A DNA stretch of 64,000 bases from Rhizobium sp. R711 (GCF_002211365.1 NZ_LOKZ01000034.1:124001-188000); one strand, 5' to 3'. Numbered from the stretch's first letter, positions 28,150-37,014 are shown. Made by a program: numbers and translations. The notes: a model not told the origin generated them from the sequence alone.

Positions 28150-28626
28150 ATGATGAAATATTCCGCCATGCACGAGACCTTCTCGATCGAGCGAAAGATT
28201 CGGGTGTCGGCCTCTCGCGTCTTTGCGGCCTGGGCCAGTCCCGCAGCCAAGCGCCAGTGGTTTGCCTGCCACGACGAGTGGGTGTCCCTCGACTATAGCC
28301 TCGACTTCCGGGTCGGCGGCCAGGAGCGGAACCGCGTCGCCGACAGCAGCGGCGTTCCGCACGCCTACGAGGCGCGCTATCTCGATATCGTGCCAGAAGC
28401 CCGCATTATCTATGCCTACGACATGAAGCTCGGCGAAACACGTATTTCAGCATCGCTCGCGACGGTCACCTTCGAGGCAACACCGTCGGGAACAACCATG
28501 CTCTTCACCGAGCAGGTTGTCTTCCTCGATGGCTACACGGACGGCGGTTCGCGCCGACAAGGGACCGAAATTCTGGTCGACCGCATCCAGGCCTTCGTCG
28601 AGCGAGACGGCAGCATCGCGCACTAA
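28150..28626 (+). CDS. SRPBCC (AHSA1-like) domain protein
   Basis: A 158-residue single-domain protein of the START/Bet v1-like superfamily with a hydrophobic ligand cavity. Typical features are FSIERKIRVSASRVFAAWA at the start and TRISASLATVTFEATPSGTTM in the sheet region, ending in a long C-terminal helix. The ATG at 28150 has GAGGA 5 nt upstream; a GTG at 28138 overlapping the ArsR stop is the alternative. Pairing with ArsR is common and suggests ligand binding or sensing rather than Hsp90 activation. Confidence 0.87.
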   Translation: MMKYSAMHETFSIERKIRVSASRVFAAWASPAAKRQWFACHDEWVSLDYSLDFRVGGQERNRVADSSGVPHAYEARYLDIVPEARIIYAYDMKLGETRISASLATVTFEATPSGTTMLFTEQVVFLDGYTDGGSRRQGTEILVDRIQAFVERDGSIAH

Positions 28627-28689
28627 GCGCCACGTGCCTTTCATGCTAGATTGCCGTTCCAGCAATCCACCACCTCGAGCGAAACGGCC

Positions 28690-28869
28690 ATGGCAGCAGG
28701 AAACAAACCGTCCCAGGCGGGTGCCCCACAGAGACGTCGGCACAAATTCAATCCCAAGCGCGACCCGAAACCGCACGTTCTGGCCGACGCCAATCGCACC
28801 GTTTTATGGATGGCTTCCGTGGTGACGGTTGTCTTTCTCGTCGTTGTCGCCGTTCAGGCACTGTGGTAG
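28690..28869 (+). CDS. Small basic single-pass membrane protein
   Basis: 59 residues from ATG 28690. It has a strongly basic N-terminal half (PQRRRHKFNPKRDPKPH) and one C-terminal hydrophobic helix (TVLWMASVVTVVFLVVVAV). This gives an N-in tail-anchored topology. No family is recognised. A TTG at 28651 would extend it by 13 residues. Codon use resembles its neighbours. Confidence 0.6.
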   Translation: MAAGNKPSQAGAPQRRRHKFNPKRDPKPHVLADANRTVLWMASVVTVVFLVVVAVQALW

Positions 28870-28896
28870 CCGCCGAGTGCTGCAAGGCCGTTGGCC

Positions 28897-29730
28897 TTAA
28901 CCGCCCGGCTTGCGCGCGCTAATGGCAAAGCGATGCTGGATGCCGCGCGACAGCGCCTTCAGATAATTCCAGTGCTTCGCCTGCGTCTTGTGGATTTCGC
29001 GCAGGTTCGTGTCGATCGTCACGTCTTCGAAGCCAGCATCGCCGAGCATGCTTGCGACCAGCTCTGCCCGTGCCCCATTCGAAAAGTGAACGCGCGAAAC
29101 GATGTCACTGTGATTTTTCATGAGCTCGGGCGGCGCATGCTGCGGATCGGTCTTGAGCAAGCCGGCCCTCTCCATGGTCTTCGCAAGCGCCTTCAGCATG
29201 CGCTCTACCCGGCTAACATTCACGAAGTCCCCGTCAACGATCAGGATCGTGCCACCAGGTTTCAGAACGCGCATCCATTCGGCAAAAGCCGCTTTGGGAT
29301 CCACGAGTGTCCATACGAGATGGCGGGTTATGATGACGTCATAAGTCTCATCGGGCTCCATCGTGTGTTCGACATCAGCCATTCGAAATGAGATCGACCT
29401 TCCCCTCGCCTTCGCCTTGGCGCGCGCCCGCTCCAGCATCGGCTCCGCCCAATCGAGCCCCGAGACCTTGAAGCCCAGATCGTCCATCAGGTGGGAAATC
29501 ACGCCGGTGCCACTGGCGAGGTCAAGCGCCTGCCTGCCATCGCCCGGCCCCAGATGCTTCAGAATCAGTCGGTGCCAGGCAACACGCTCCGGTTCCGAGA
29601 AAATCTCATGCCCCGGAGACAGATCGAACGTCGCCGCACGTGCGGACCAATAAGCCTTGATCTCCTCGCGAAGCCCGTAGTTGTGCCCGCCTGCAATCCC
29701 TGTATCACCCATGCTCATGCCGATCGCCAT
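28897..29730 (-). CDS. Class I SAM-dependent methyltransferase
   Basis: A 277-residue methyltransferase of the UbiE/COQ5-like type. SAM motif I is LDLASGTGVISHL near residue 68, with motif II around GLDWAEPMLERARAKA. A post-motif segment GGTILIVDGDFVNVS follows. Three in-frame ATGs lie within the first seven codons, so the exact start is open. It diverges from the iron importer over 93 nt that hold a probable iron box, so it may belong to the same regulon, perhaps modifying a chelator; this is inference. The substrate is unknown. Confidence 0.82.
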   Translation of the reverse strand: MAIGMSMGDTGIAGGHNYGLREEIKAYWSARAATFDLSPGHEIFSEPERVAWHRLILKHLGPGDGRQALDLASGTGVISHLMDDLGFKVSGLDWAEPMLERARAKAKARGRSISFRMADVEHTMEPDETYDVIITRHLVWTLVDPKAAFAEWMRVLKPGGTILIVDGDFVNVSRVERMLKALAKTMERAGLLKTDPQHAPPELMKNHSDIVSRVHFSNGARAELVASMLGDAGFEDVTIDTNLREIHKTQAKHWNYLKALSRGIQHRFAISARKPGG

Positions 29731-29762
29731 TCCAGTTTGAAATCGTTCTAATAGATATAACT

Positions 29763-29777
29763 TGACCGCTTTACTCA
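29763..29777. promoter_or_regulatory. Probable RirA-type iron-responsive operator (TGA-N9-TCA)
   Basis: TGA at 29763-29765 and TCA at 29775-29777 with exactly nine bases between match the IRO motif described for RirA-regulated rhizobial iron genes. It overlaps a good rhizobial -35 (CTTGAC at 29761-29766), whose -10 candidate is TAATAG/AATAGA about 16-17 nt on. It lies in the 93-nt gap between the methyltransferase and the iron importer. Confidence 0.55.
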
Positions 29778-29823
29778 GAAAATAATAGACGACGAAAAGT
29801 TTTCCACGGGGGTATACTTTTCG

Positions 29824-30954
29824 ATGCGACTTACAGGCAAAACATCAGCGCTTGCAATCGGCTTTCTCGTCTCCGCAGTCCTGCCGGCGCTGGCCGACAA
29901 GATCACGATCAAGGACGTGACCGGCCGCAGCGTCGAAGTGAACGCGCCCGTCAACCACATGATTCTCGGCGAAGGACGGCAAATCTACTTTTTGGCCGCG
30001 CTCGACAAGGAGGCGCCGTTTGAGCACGTCGTCGGCTGGCGCGACGACCTCCCCAAGGCCGATCCCGAATCCTATGCGGCCTATCTGGCGAAATATCCGG
30101 ACATCGCCAAGCTCCCGACTTTCGGTGGCATGAAGGACGGCACCTTCGATATCGAGCAGGCCGTGACGCTCAAGCCCGATGTCATTCTCATGAACGTCGA
30201 CGCCAAGACGGCGACCGACGAAGCCGGCTACATCGAGAAATTGGCGAAGGTCGGCATTCCGCTTGTCTATGTGGATTTCCGCGAAAAGCCGATGGAAAAT
30301 ACCGAACCCAGCATGCGCATCATGGGCCAGTTGATGGGCAAGGAGGCTGTCGCCGAGGACTTCATCAAGTTCCGTGCCGGCAGCATCAAGCGCGTCACCG
30401 ATGTCCTCGAGAAGAACAACCCGCCTAAGCCCGTCGTCTTCGTCGAGCGTGCCGGCGGCTACTCCGATGATTGCTGCATGTCCTTCGGCGACGAGAATTT
30501 CGGCAAGATGGTCGAGATTTCAGGCGGTAAGAACATGGCCAAGGACATCATCCCGGGCACGTTCGGCACCGTCAATCCCGAGCAGATCATCGCCTCCAAT
30601 CCGGACCAGATCATCATTACCGGCGGCAACTGGGACAAGTACGTGCCGGGCGGCGCCTGGGTCGGCGTTGGCTATGGCGCCGACCTCAAGGAAGCGCACC
30701 GCAAACTCGAAGCCCTGACCAAGCGCCCTGCCTTCACCGGCGTCAAGGCCGTCGAAGACAAGAACGTCCACGCCATCTGGCACCAGTTCTACAACAACCC
30801 CTACCAGTTCGTCGCCATCCAGGAGATCGCCAAGTGGCTGCATCCTGATCTCTTCGCCGATCTCGATCCGGAAGCGACATTCAAGGAACTGCACGCCCGC
30901 TTCCTGCCGCTGGAATACAAGCCCGGCTACTTCGTCTCTCTGAAGGACGAATAA
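29824..30954 (+). CDS. Iron-type ABC transporter binding protein 1 (PF01497 type)
   Basis: A 376-residue periplasmic receptor of the Fe3+-siderophore/heme/cobalamin class. It has a signal peptide (cleavage after ALA near residue 24), the family start ITIKDVTGRSVEVNAPVNH, and a two-lobe architecture. The second lobe has NPEQIIASNPDQIIITG. A vicinal cysteine pair Cys217-Cys218 sits in the segment SDDCCMSFG, unusual for this class and repeated in the paralogue next door. It is larger than typical FhuD/FepB (about 300 residues). The ligand is unknown; an iron chelate is likely given the operator and the FecCD-type permease. Confidence 0.88.
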   Translation: MRLTGKTSALAIGFLVSAVLPALADKITIKDVTGRSVEVNAPVNHMILGEGRQIYFLAALDKEAPFEHVVGWRDDLPKADPESYAAYLAKYPDIAKLPTFGGMKDGTFDIEQAVTLKPDVILMNVDAKTATDEAGYIEKLAKVGIPLVYVDFREKPMENTEPSMRIMGQLMGKEAVAEDFIKFRAGSIKRVTDVLEKNNPPKPVVFVERAGGYSDDCCMSFGDENFGKMVEISGGKNMAKDIIPGTFGTVNPEQIIASNPDQIIITGGNWDKYVPGGAWVGVGYGADLKEAHRKLEALTKRPAFTGVKAVEDKNVHAIWHQFYNNPYQFVAIQEIAKWLHPDLFADLDPEATFKELHARFLPLEYKPGYFVSLKDE

Positions 30955-31045
30955 GATACTTGGCGGGCCATCGACGGTTCGCCGAAATCGCAAGGCGGGG
31001 CCGCGTACGCGGCTCCGCGCTTCTGTTTCAGATTGAGAGGTGTCC

Positions 31046-32182
31046 ATGCGACTCACGACACTCCGGCATGTTGCTGTCCTTACCCTCGCGCTCCTGACCA
31101 CACCCGCCCTGTCTGCGGAAATTACGGATGTCACCGGTCGCACGGTCGAGATAGACCTGCCCGCCAAGCGCGTCATCGTTGGCGAAGCGCGTCAGATCCA
31201 TGTGATCGCGGCGCTCAAGGGTGAACAGACCTTCGACACAATCGTCGGCTGGCGTGACGATATCATCACGAAGGACCCCGATAGCTACAAGGCTTACGCC
31301 GAGCATTTTCCGCAGATCGAAAAGCTGCCTCGTTTCGGTTATGTGCCACAGGGCGATTTCAGCCTCGAAACAGCGATCTCGCTCTCACCGGATGTCATCA
31401 CGCTCAATCTCGAGGCGGAAAAGTCCGCCAAGGAAAGCGGTTTTGAGGAGAAGGCCGCAGCCGCTGGCATCAAGGTGGTCTATCTCGATTTCCGCATCGA
31501 TCCCGATAGAAACAGCGAGGCTTCAATTGCGATCCTCGGCAGGCTCTTCGGCGCGGAGGAGCGCGCGAAGGAGTTCATCGCCTATCGCCGCGCCGAGATC
31601 GCGCGCGTGACCGACAGGTTGGCAGCCGTGAAAGATCTGAAGCGGCCGAACGTCTTCATCGAGCGCTCGCCCGGCATATCATGCGAGAACACCTGCTGCC
31701 GTACCTTCGGCCCGGTCAATTTCGGCGCCATGGTCGAGCAGGCTGGCGGCCACAACATTGGCGCCGACGTCATAAAGACCACCTTCGGCGATCTCAATCC
31801 GGAACAGCTCGTACTTGCCGATCCGGAACATATCATCGTCACCGGATCGAACTGGGCGGTCGAGTCGGACATCAATCAGTTCGTGCCCGTCGGTCGCGGT
31901 GCGGATTTGACGCTGGCCCGGGAGAGGCTGGCAAATCTGATGACCCGGACGCCGTTCCCCGAACTAAAGGCTGTCAAAACCGGCAACGTACACGCCGCCT
32001 GGCATCAGTTCTACGGCGCGCCCTATGAGTTCTTCCCCATCCAGCAATTCGCCAACTGGTTCCACCCGGATCTCTTCGCAGATCTCGATCCCGAAGCGAA
32101 CTTCGCAGAATTCCACAAGCGATTCCTGCCGGTGACCTACCAGCCGGGATATTTCGTTTCTCTCGAAAAGGGCTCCAACTGA
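31046..32182 (+). CDS. Iron-type ABC transporter binding protein 2 (paralogue)
   Basis: A 378-residue paralogue of the preceding gene, with matching blocks over the whole length (VTGRTVEIDLP, VGWRDD, AWHQFY, WFHPDLFADLDPEA, PGYFVSLEK). It has its own signal peptide (cleavage after ALSA). It carries Cys213, Cys217 and Cys218 in ISCENTCCRTFG, the last two aligned with the pair of the first receptor. The ATG at 31046 has GAGAGG 5 nt upstream. Its stop overlaps the permease start by 1 nt (TGATG), so this copy is coupled to the membrane subunits. It probably arose by tandem duplication and may have a different ligand. Confidence 0.88.
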   Translation: MRLTTLRHVAVLTLALLTTPALSAEITDVTGRTVEIDLPAKRVIVGEARQIHVIAALKGEQTFDTIVGWRDDIITKDPDSYKAYAEHFPQIEKLPRFGYVPQGDFSLETAISLSPDVITLNLEAEKSAKESGFEEKAAAAGIKVVYLDFRIDPDRNSEASIAILGRLFGAEERAKEFIAYRRAEIARVTDRLAAVKDLKRPNVFIERSPGISCENTCCRTFGPVNFGAMVEQAGGHNIGADVIKTTFGDLNPEQLVLADPEHIIVTGSNWAVESDINQFVPVGRGADLTLARERLANLMTRTPFPELKAVKTGNVHAAWHQFYGAPYEFFPIQQFANWFHPDLFADLDPEANFAEFHKRFLPVTYQPGYFVSLEKGSN

Positions 32183-33249
32183 TGGCCTCGTTCAGCCAGG
32201 TCCAGGCCGAAGTGACGGGGCGCGAGCAATATCGCGCCCTCGCCTTTCGCCGTATCCTCATCCTCGTCGGCCTAACCGCGGCGCTCTGCTTCAGCATCTC
32301 GGCCGATATGGCGCTTGGCCCTGCCAACTACGCGCTGTCGGACGTCCTTTCGGCGCTCTTTGATCCCGCCGCGGCGGCCAACCAGCTTCGCGTCATCATC
32401 TGGGACATCCGTATGCCGATCGCCTTGATGGCGGTGACCGTCGGCGCTTCGCTTTCCGTTGCAGGCGCGCAGATGCAGACGATCCTTTCGAACCCCCTGG
32501 CGAGCCCCTTCACGCTCGGCATTTCTGCCGCCGCGAGCTTTGGTGCGGCTCTCGCTTTGGTCGGCGGCGTTGCTATCTTTCCGGGAGCGATCGAATACAT
32601 GGTGCCGCTCAATGCCTTCCTGATGGCGATGGCGGCAGCCCTTTTCATTCATTTCGCCTCGACAATGCGTGGCGTGAGCGTCGAAACGATCGTGCTTCTC
32701 GGCATTGCCCTCGTCTTCACCTTCAATGCCGCGCTATCACTGCTGGAATACCTAGCCTCCGAGCAAGCTCTGGCCGCCGTCGTCTTCTGGACGATGGGCA
32801 GCCTGACCAAGGCGACCTGGGTGAAGGTCTATTTCACCGCCGCGGTGCTTGTTGTCACAGTGCCGCTCTTCATGCGGCAGGCCTGGGCACTGACGGCTCT
32901 CCGTCTCGGTGACGACAAGGCCGCCAGCCTCGGCATCAACGTCCGCCGGCTGCGTCTGCAAACAATGATGATCGTCAGCCTCCTGGCTGCCATCCCGGTG
33001 TCGTTCGTCGGCACCATCGGCTTCGTCGGGCTCGTCGGACCGCACATCGCCCGCATGGTCGTTGGCGAGGACCAGCGCTTCTTCCTGCCGGGTTCCGTCA
33101 TATGCGGCGCTCTTCTCCTGTCGGTGACATCTGTGGTCAGCAAGATCCTGATCCCCGGCGCAATCCTGCCGATCGGCGTCATTACGGCGCTCGTCGGCGT
33201 CCCCTTCTTCTTCGTCCTCATCTTCAGCAATCGGAGGCGCTCATGGTAG
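32182..33249 (+). CDS. Iron-type ABC transporter permease (FecCD/BtuC family)
   Basis: A 355-residue inner-membrane permease with about ten helices, expected to act as a homodimer. Family signatures are VGASLSVAGAQMQTILSNPLASPFTLG near residue 92 and FVGLVGPHIARMVVGEDQR near residue 280. It is directly coupled to the second binding protein upstream and overlaps the ATPase gene by 7 nt. Substrate specificity cannot be read from the permease. Confidence 0.93.
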   Translation: MASFSQVQAEVTGREQYRALAFRRILILVGLTAALCFSISADMALGPANYALSDVLSALFDPAAAANQLRVIIWDIRMPIALMAVTVGASLSVAGAQMQTILSNPLASPFTLGISAAASFGAALALVGGVAIFPGAIEYMVPLNAFLMAMAAALFIHFASTMRGVSVETIVLLGIALVFTFNAALSLLEYLASEQALAAVVFWTMGSLTKATWVKVYFTAAVLVVTVPLFMRQAWALTALRLGDDKAASLGINVRRLRLQTMMIVSLLAAIPVSFVGTIGFVGLVGPHIARMVVGEDQRFFLPGSVICGALLLSVTSVVSKILIPGAILPIGVITALVGVPFFFVLIFSNRRRSW

Positions 33250-33995
33250 CCCTAGCCCTCGCAGATGTCGGCGCTTCCTATGGACGCACGACCGTTCTAT
33301 CGAACGTGAGCATCGACGACCTGAAAGGCGGCAGCGTCACGGCCATCATCGGCCCCAACGCGGCAGGCAAATCCACGCTATTCAAACGGATCGCGGCCCT
33401 GGTGAAAGGTCCTGGCCTGGTCAAGCTTTCCGATACCGATCGCGGATCGCGTACGATCTGCTACATGCCACAAGATACCGGCGCCAATGCCGTCCTGACC
33501 GTTTACGAGTCGATTCTCCTGTCAGCTAAGCAAGGCGGCGGCTGGCGGGTCGCCGACGACGAGCTCAATGGCATCGATGAAATCCTGAGGGCTCTTCGCA
33601 TCGAAAACCTGGCTTTCCGGGGCCTTGGTGAACTTTCCGGCGGCCAGCGCCAGCTTGTGTCTCTCGCGCAGGCGTTGGTACGCAGGCCCGAGGTGTTGCT
33701 GATGGACGAGCCGACCTCCGCGCTCGACCTCCACAGACAGATCGAAGTATTGAGCTTTATCGCCGACCTCGCCCGCCGCAACGGAATGATCGTGCTCATC
33801 GCGCTCCACGACCTCAATCATGCGCTGCGCTATTGCGAGAACACAATTGTTATCGCCAATGGCGCAATGGCGGCGAGCGGACCGACATCGGACGTCATTA
33901 CCGACGCCATGCTGCGCGACATCTACAAGATCAACGCTCGCATAGAAAACTGCTCGCAAGGCACACCGATGGTGATTGTCGACGGCGCGATCTGA
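33243..33995 (+). CDS. Iron-type ABC transporter ATP-binding protein (FecE/BtuD family)
   Basis: A 250-residue ABC ATPase: Walker A GPNAAGKST, Q-loop MPQDTG, signature LSGGQRQ, Walker B VLLMDEPTSALD, and the switch His in ALHDLNH. Walker A has Ala-Ala instead of the more common Gly-Cys/Ser before GKST. The start at 33243 lies inside the permease stop region, giving translational coupling. It completes the four-gene importer (two receptors, one permease, one ATPase); no TonB-dependent receptor gene is in the window. Confidence 0.93.
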   Translation: MVALALADVGASYGRTTVLSNVSIDDLKGGSVTAIIGPNAAGKSTLFKRIAALVKGPGLVKLSDTDRGSRTICYMPQDTGANAVLTVYESILLSAKQGGGWRVADDELNGIDEILRALRIENLAFRGLGELSGGQRQLVSLAQALVRRPEVLLMDEPTSALDLHRQIEVLSFIADLARRNGMIVLIALHDLNHALRYCENTIVIANGAMAASGPTSDVITDAMLRDIYKINARIENCSQGTPMVIVDGAI

Positions 33996-34027
33996 GACAA
34001 CGTCGTCGAACATCGCAACCGGTCATT

Positions 34028-34852
34028 TCAATGAGCGGTGTCCGTCCGCAGGATCGCCGCCAAAAGCCGCCCTTCGAGCTCGGCGAGCGCGGGATTGCCG
34101 TATCGACGCGGATGCGGATAGGGGATCGCCAGATCAAGCGCAACGCGCCCCTCTTCCAGCACGATCACACGATCGGCGAGATGCACCGCCTCGCTGACGT
34201 CGTGCGTAACCAGGACGGCCGTAAAGCCCAGCTCTCGCCAGACACGATTGAGCAGCTCCTGCATGCTGATCCGCGTCAATGCGTCGAGCGCGCCCAGCGG
34301 TTCGTCAAGCGCCAGCACGCCAGGCTTGCTGACAAGTGCCCGTCCCAGCGCGACACGCTGCCGCTGCCCGCCAGAGAGACGAGCAGGCCATTCGGCCGCC
34401 TTTTCGGCAAGCTGCACCTCGCCGAGCACCGCCTCGGCCTCCCTGAGAGCGATGCGCTTGTCGACCCCATCGCCAAGCCCGACCGCCACGTTTTCGGCGA
34501 CGCTCAACCAGGGAAGCAGACGAGGCTCCTGAAACACGATCCTGGCATTCGCTTCCGCATCAGCGCCATCGGCGTTCTCGAAATGCAGTTCACCGCTCGT
34601 CGGCTCGTCGAGCCCCATCAGAATGCGCAGCAGCGTACTCTTGCCGCAGCCGCTCTTGCCGATGACGGCAACGAACTGCCCGGCCGGAATGTGGAGATTG
34701 ATGCCGCGGAGCACACGATTGCCGCCGAAGCTCTTCTCAAGTCCCCTCAGCGTAATTGCCGCAGCGCCGGTGCCGGCTGGCGTCGCGCGATCGGTCTCGT
34801 ATTCGAACTCGTCCGAGGCTCCTTGAAAACGCTCATGCGCAATGATGGTCAT
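34028..34852 (-). CDS. ssuB: Aliphatic sulfonate ABC transporter ATP-binding protein
   Basis: A 274-residue ATPase of the nitrate/sulfonate/taurine class: Walker A GKSGCGKSTLLR, signature LSGGQRQRV, Walker B LALDEPLGALD, switch His in VTHDVSEA. It has an N-terminal extension of about 30 residues before the core. The ATG at 34852 has GGAGAGG just upstream; the longer frame to 34930 overlaps ssuC and is unlikely. It is last in the minus-strand order ssuA-ssuD-ssuC-ssuB. Confidence 0.9.
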   Translation of the reverse strand: MTIIAHERFQGASDEFEYETDRATPAGTGAAAITLRGLEKSFGGNRVLRGINLHIPAGQFVAVIGKSGCGKSTLLRILMGLDEPTSGELHFENADGADAEANARIVFQEPRLLPWLSVAENVAVGLGDGVDKRIALREAEAVLGEVQLAEKAAEWPARLSGGQRQRVALGRALVSKPGVLALDEPLGALDALTRISMQELLNRVWRELGFTAVLVTHDVSEAVHLADRVIVLEEGRVALDLAIPYPHPRRYGNPALAELEGRLLAAILRTDTAH

Positions 34853-34862
34853 GACGCCTCTC

Positions 34863-35726
34863 CTACTTCTGGTAAACCGGGTTCCATTTGAGGGCCCGGC
34901 GTTCGAGGGCCCGGGCGACGACATCGGCAAGCTTGCCGAGGATGGCGTAGATGACCAGCGCCAGCACGACGACGTCGGTCATCATGAACTCGCGCGCATT
35001 GTTCGCCATGTGACCGATGCCGGATGAAGCGGCGATCGATTCCGACACGATCAAGGTCAGCCACATGATGCCGAGCGCGTATCGCAGCCCGACGAAGATA
35101 GACGGCAGCGCGCCGGGGAAGATCACCTTTCGGAACAATGTCCAGCGTCCCATCCCATAGACACGGCCCATTTCGATCAGGTCACGATCGACGTTGCGAA
35201 CGCCATGATAGGTGTTGAGATAAATGGGAAAGAGCACGCCGAGCGAGGTCAGGAACAACTTCGATTCCTCGCCGATCCCGAACCAGAGGATAACCAGCGG
35301 GATCATTGCGAGATGCGGGATCGTACGCAGCATCTGCAGCGTCGTATCCGTCAGTTGTTCCGAGATTTTCGAGACGCCGTTGGCGATGCCGAGGAGGAAC
35401 CCGATCGAGCCACCTACCAGCAGACCGGCAAAGGCGCGACCGGCGCTGACGAGGATATCGTGCGGCAACTGTCCTGTGGCGGTCGTCGACCAGAATGCAA
35501 CGCCTACATCGGCGGGCGACGGCATGATGCGGGAGGAGATCCAGCCGGCTGACGAGGCCAGCTGCCAGGCGGCAATAATTGCCACCGGCACGAAGAAGGG
35601 CAATAGCTTGTCCCACCCTGGAAGCGAGACCCGGAGCCTTCCGTTGCGTTCAACGCGCTCGGTCAGCGTCCGCCCAATCGGCGTATCAAAAGTCGACATG
35701 AAGGTTTTCCTCGCTTCTGCTTGCAT
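34863..35726 (-). CDS. ssuC: Aliphatic sulfonate ABC transporter permease
   Basis: A 287-residue inner-membrane permease with about six helices. The EAA-type loop is EMGRVYGMGRWTLFRKVIFPGALPSI near residue 185 and the C-terminal part reads WLTLIVSESIAASSGIGHM, both typical of SsuC/TauC. The ATG at 35726 has GGAGG 8 nt upstream; ATG 35699 (MSTFDTP), with GAGGAAAA upstream, is an equally good alternative. It lies between ssuD and ssuB. Confidence 0.92.
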   Translation of the reverse strand: MQAEARKTFMSTFDTPIGRTLTERVERNGRLRVSLPGWDKLLPFFVPVAIIAAWQLASSAGWISSRIMPSPADVGVAFWSTTATGQLPHDILVSAGRAFAGLLVGGSIGFLLGIANGVSKISEQLTDTTLQMLRTIPHLAMIPLVILWFGIGEESKLFLTSLGVLFPIYLNTYHGVRNVDRDLIEMGRVYGMGRWTLFRKVIFPGALPSIFVGLRYALGIMWLTLIVSESIAASSGIGHMANNAREFMMTDVVVLALVIYAILGKLADVVARALERRALKWNPVYQK

Positions 35727-35808
35727 CACCCGGCCTCCGAGAGGCTTGGTGGGCCGGTGCGGTCGATGAAGAAGCGCCGCCCGACAGCGGACGGCGCCAA
35801 TTGGCAGA

Positions 35809-36984
35809 TCAGGAGCCGGAGACGACTTTCAGGTTTCCGCCATGGCTGCCGCCACCGAAGACCTGATGCTTTCCAAAATCAGTCTGGAAGCCGTGTCGCT
35901 GCTCCTCGCGCGTGATCCCGAGTTCCGGGAACAATAGCTCGGCGACGCGATAGGCCTCCTCAAGATGCGGATAGCCGGATCCTATGACGGTATCGATGCC
36001 GACGTCCTGATATTCGCGCAGCCGCGCGGCGACTGTTTTCGGCGAGCCGACCAGTGCCGTCCCTGCCCCGGCGCGTACTAGGCCGACGCCAGCCCACAGG
36101 TTCGGCGACACTTCCAGCTTGTCGCGCCGGCCGCCGTGCAATGCCGCCATGCGCTTCTGGCCGACGGAATCGGATTCATTCACGAAACGCTCCTGCGCCT
36201 CGCGGATCGTCTCATCGTCGAGTTTCGAGATCAGGCGATCTGCCGCTGCCCATGCTTCCTCATCGGTTTCGCGGACGATGAAATGCAGGCGAATGCCGAA
36301 GCTGACTTCGCGCCCCTTTTTCGCCGCGGCAGCGCGTACCTTTTGAACCTTTTCGGCAACTTGAGCCGGTGGCTCACCCCAGGTCAGGTATTTGTCGACA
36401 CGGCCGACCGAGAAGTCGATGCCGGCATCCGACGAACCACCGAAGTACAGTGGCGGCCGCGGGTTCTGGACGGAAGGAAAACCAAGCTTCGCGTTCGTCG
36501 CCTTGATGTACTTGCCATCATAGCTCGCGACACCCCTCTCCAGCAGCTCTTCGAAAACCGTGAAGAACTCGTCGGCATGGGCATAGCGTTCGTCATGCGC
36601 GAGATGAATGCCGTCGCCGGCAAGCTCCGCCGGACTGCCGCCGACGACGATGTTGAGCAGCAGGCGCCCATTCGAAATACGGTCCAGCGTCGTTGTTAGA
36701 CGCGCGTAATATGCCGGCGATGCCGTGCCGGGACGGATAGCCACTAGGAACTGCAGCCTCTCGGTCTTGGCGGCAAGTGCTGCTGCCGTCACGAAGGACT
36801 CTTCGCAGGCAACGCCCGTCGGCAGCAGCACGCCGGAGTAGCCGAGACGATCAGCTGCCTGGGCGATCTGCGTCAGATAGCCGATCTCGGGCGCGCGCGT
36901 CTGCTCGTTCGAACCGAGATAGGCGCCATCCCCGGAGGTCGGGATGAACCAGAGGAAATTGATAGGGTCGTGTTTGCTGGTCAT
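35809..36984 (-). CDS. ssuD: FMNH2-dependent alkanesulfonate monooxygenase
   Basis: A 391-residue flavin-dependent monooxygenase (bacterial luciferase fold) that cleaves alkanesulfonates to sulfite and aldehyde, supplying sulfur under starvation. It has family length and the markers NFLWFIPTSGDGAYLG, FLVAIRPGT, VVGGSPAELAGDG and YFGGSSDAG. It needs reduced FMN from a reductase (SsuE) not encoded here. It lies 30 nt downstream of ssuA and is followed by ssuC and ssuB. Confidence 0.95.
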   Translation of the reverse strand: MTSKHDPINFLWFIPTSGDGAYLGSNEQTRAPEIGYLTQIAQAADRLGYSGVLLPTGVACEESFVTAAALAAKTERLQFLVAIRPGTASPAYYARLTTTLDRISNGRLLLNIVVGGSPAELAGDGIHLAHDERYAHADEFFTVFEELLERGVASYDGKYIKATNAKLGFPSVQNPRPPLYFGGSSDAGIDFSVGRVDKYLTWGEPPAQVAEKVQKVRAAAAKKGREVSFGIRLHFIVRETDEEAWAAADRLISKLDDETIREAQERFVNESDSVGQKRMAALHGGRRDKLEVSPNLWAGVGLVRAGAGTALVGSPKTVAARLREYQDVGIDTVIGSGYPHLEEAYRVAELLFPELGITREEQRHGFQTDFGKHQVFGGGSHGGNLKVVSGS

Positions 36985-37014
36985 GGATGTGATGCCTTCT
37001 AGTCGGAATGGAAA

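Noticed and set aside
28870..28896. Short AAGGCC/GGCCTT hairpin between convergent genes
   Set aside because: A stem of only about 6 bp with a 3-nt loop and no T-run.
30997..31016. GC-rich hairpin between the two iron-receptor genes
   Set aside because: The stem has a wobble pair and the tail has few T residues; it may be a stabilising stem, but I cannot call it a terminator.
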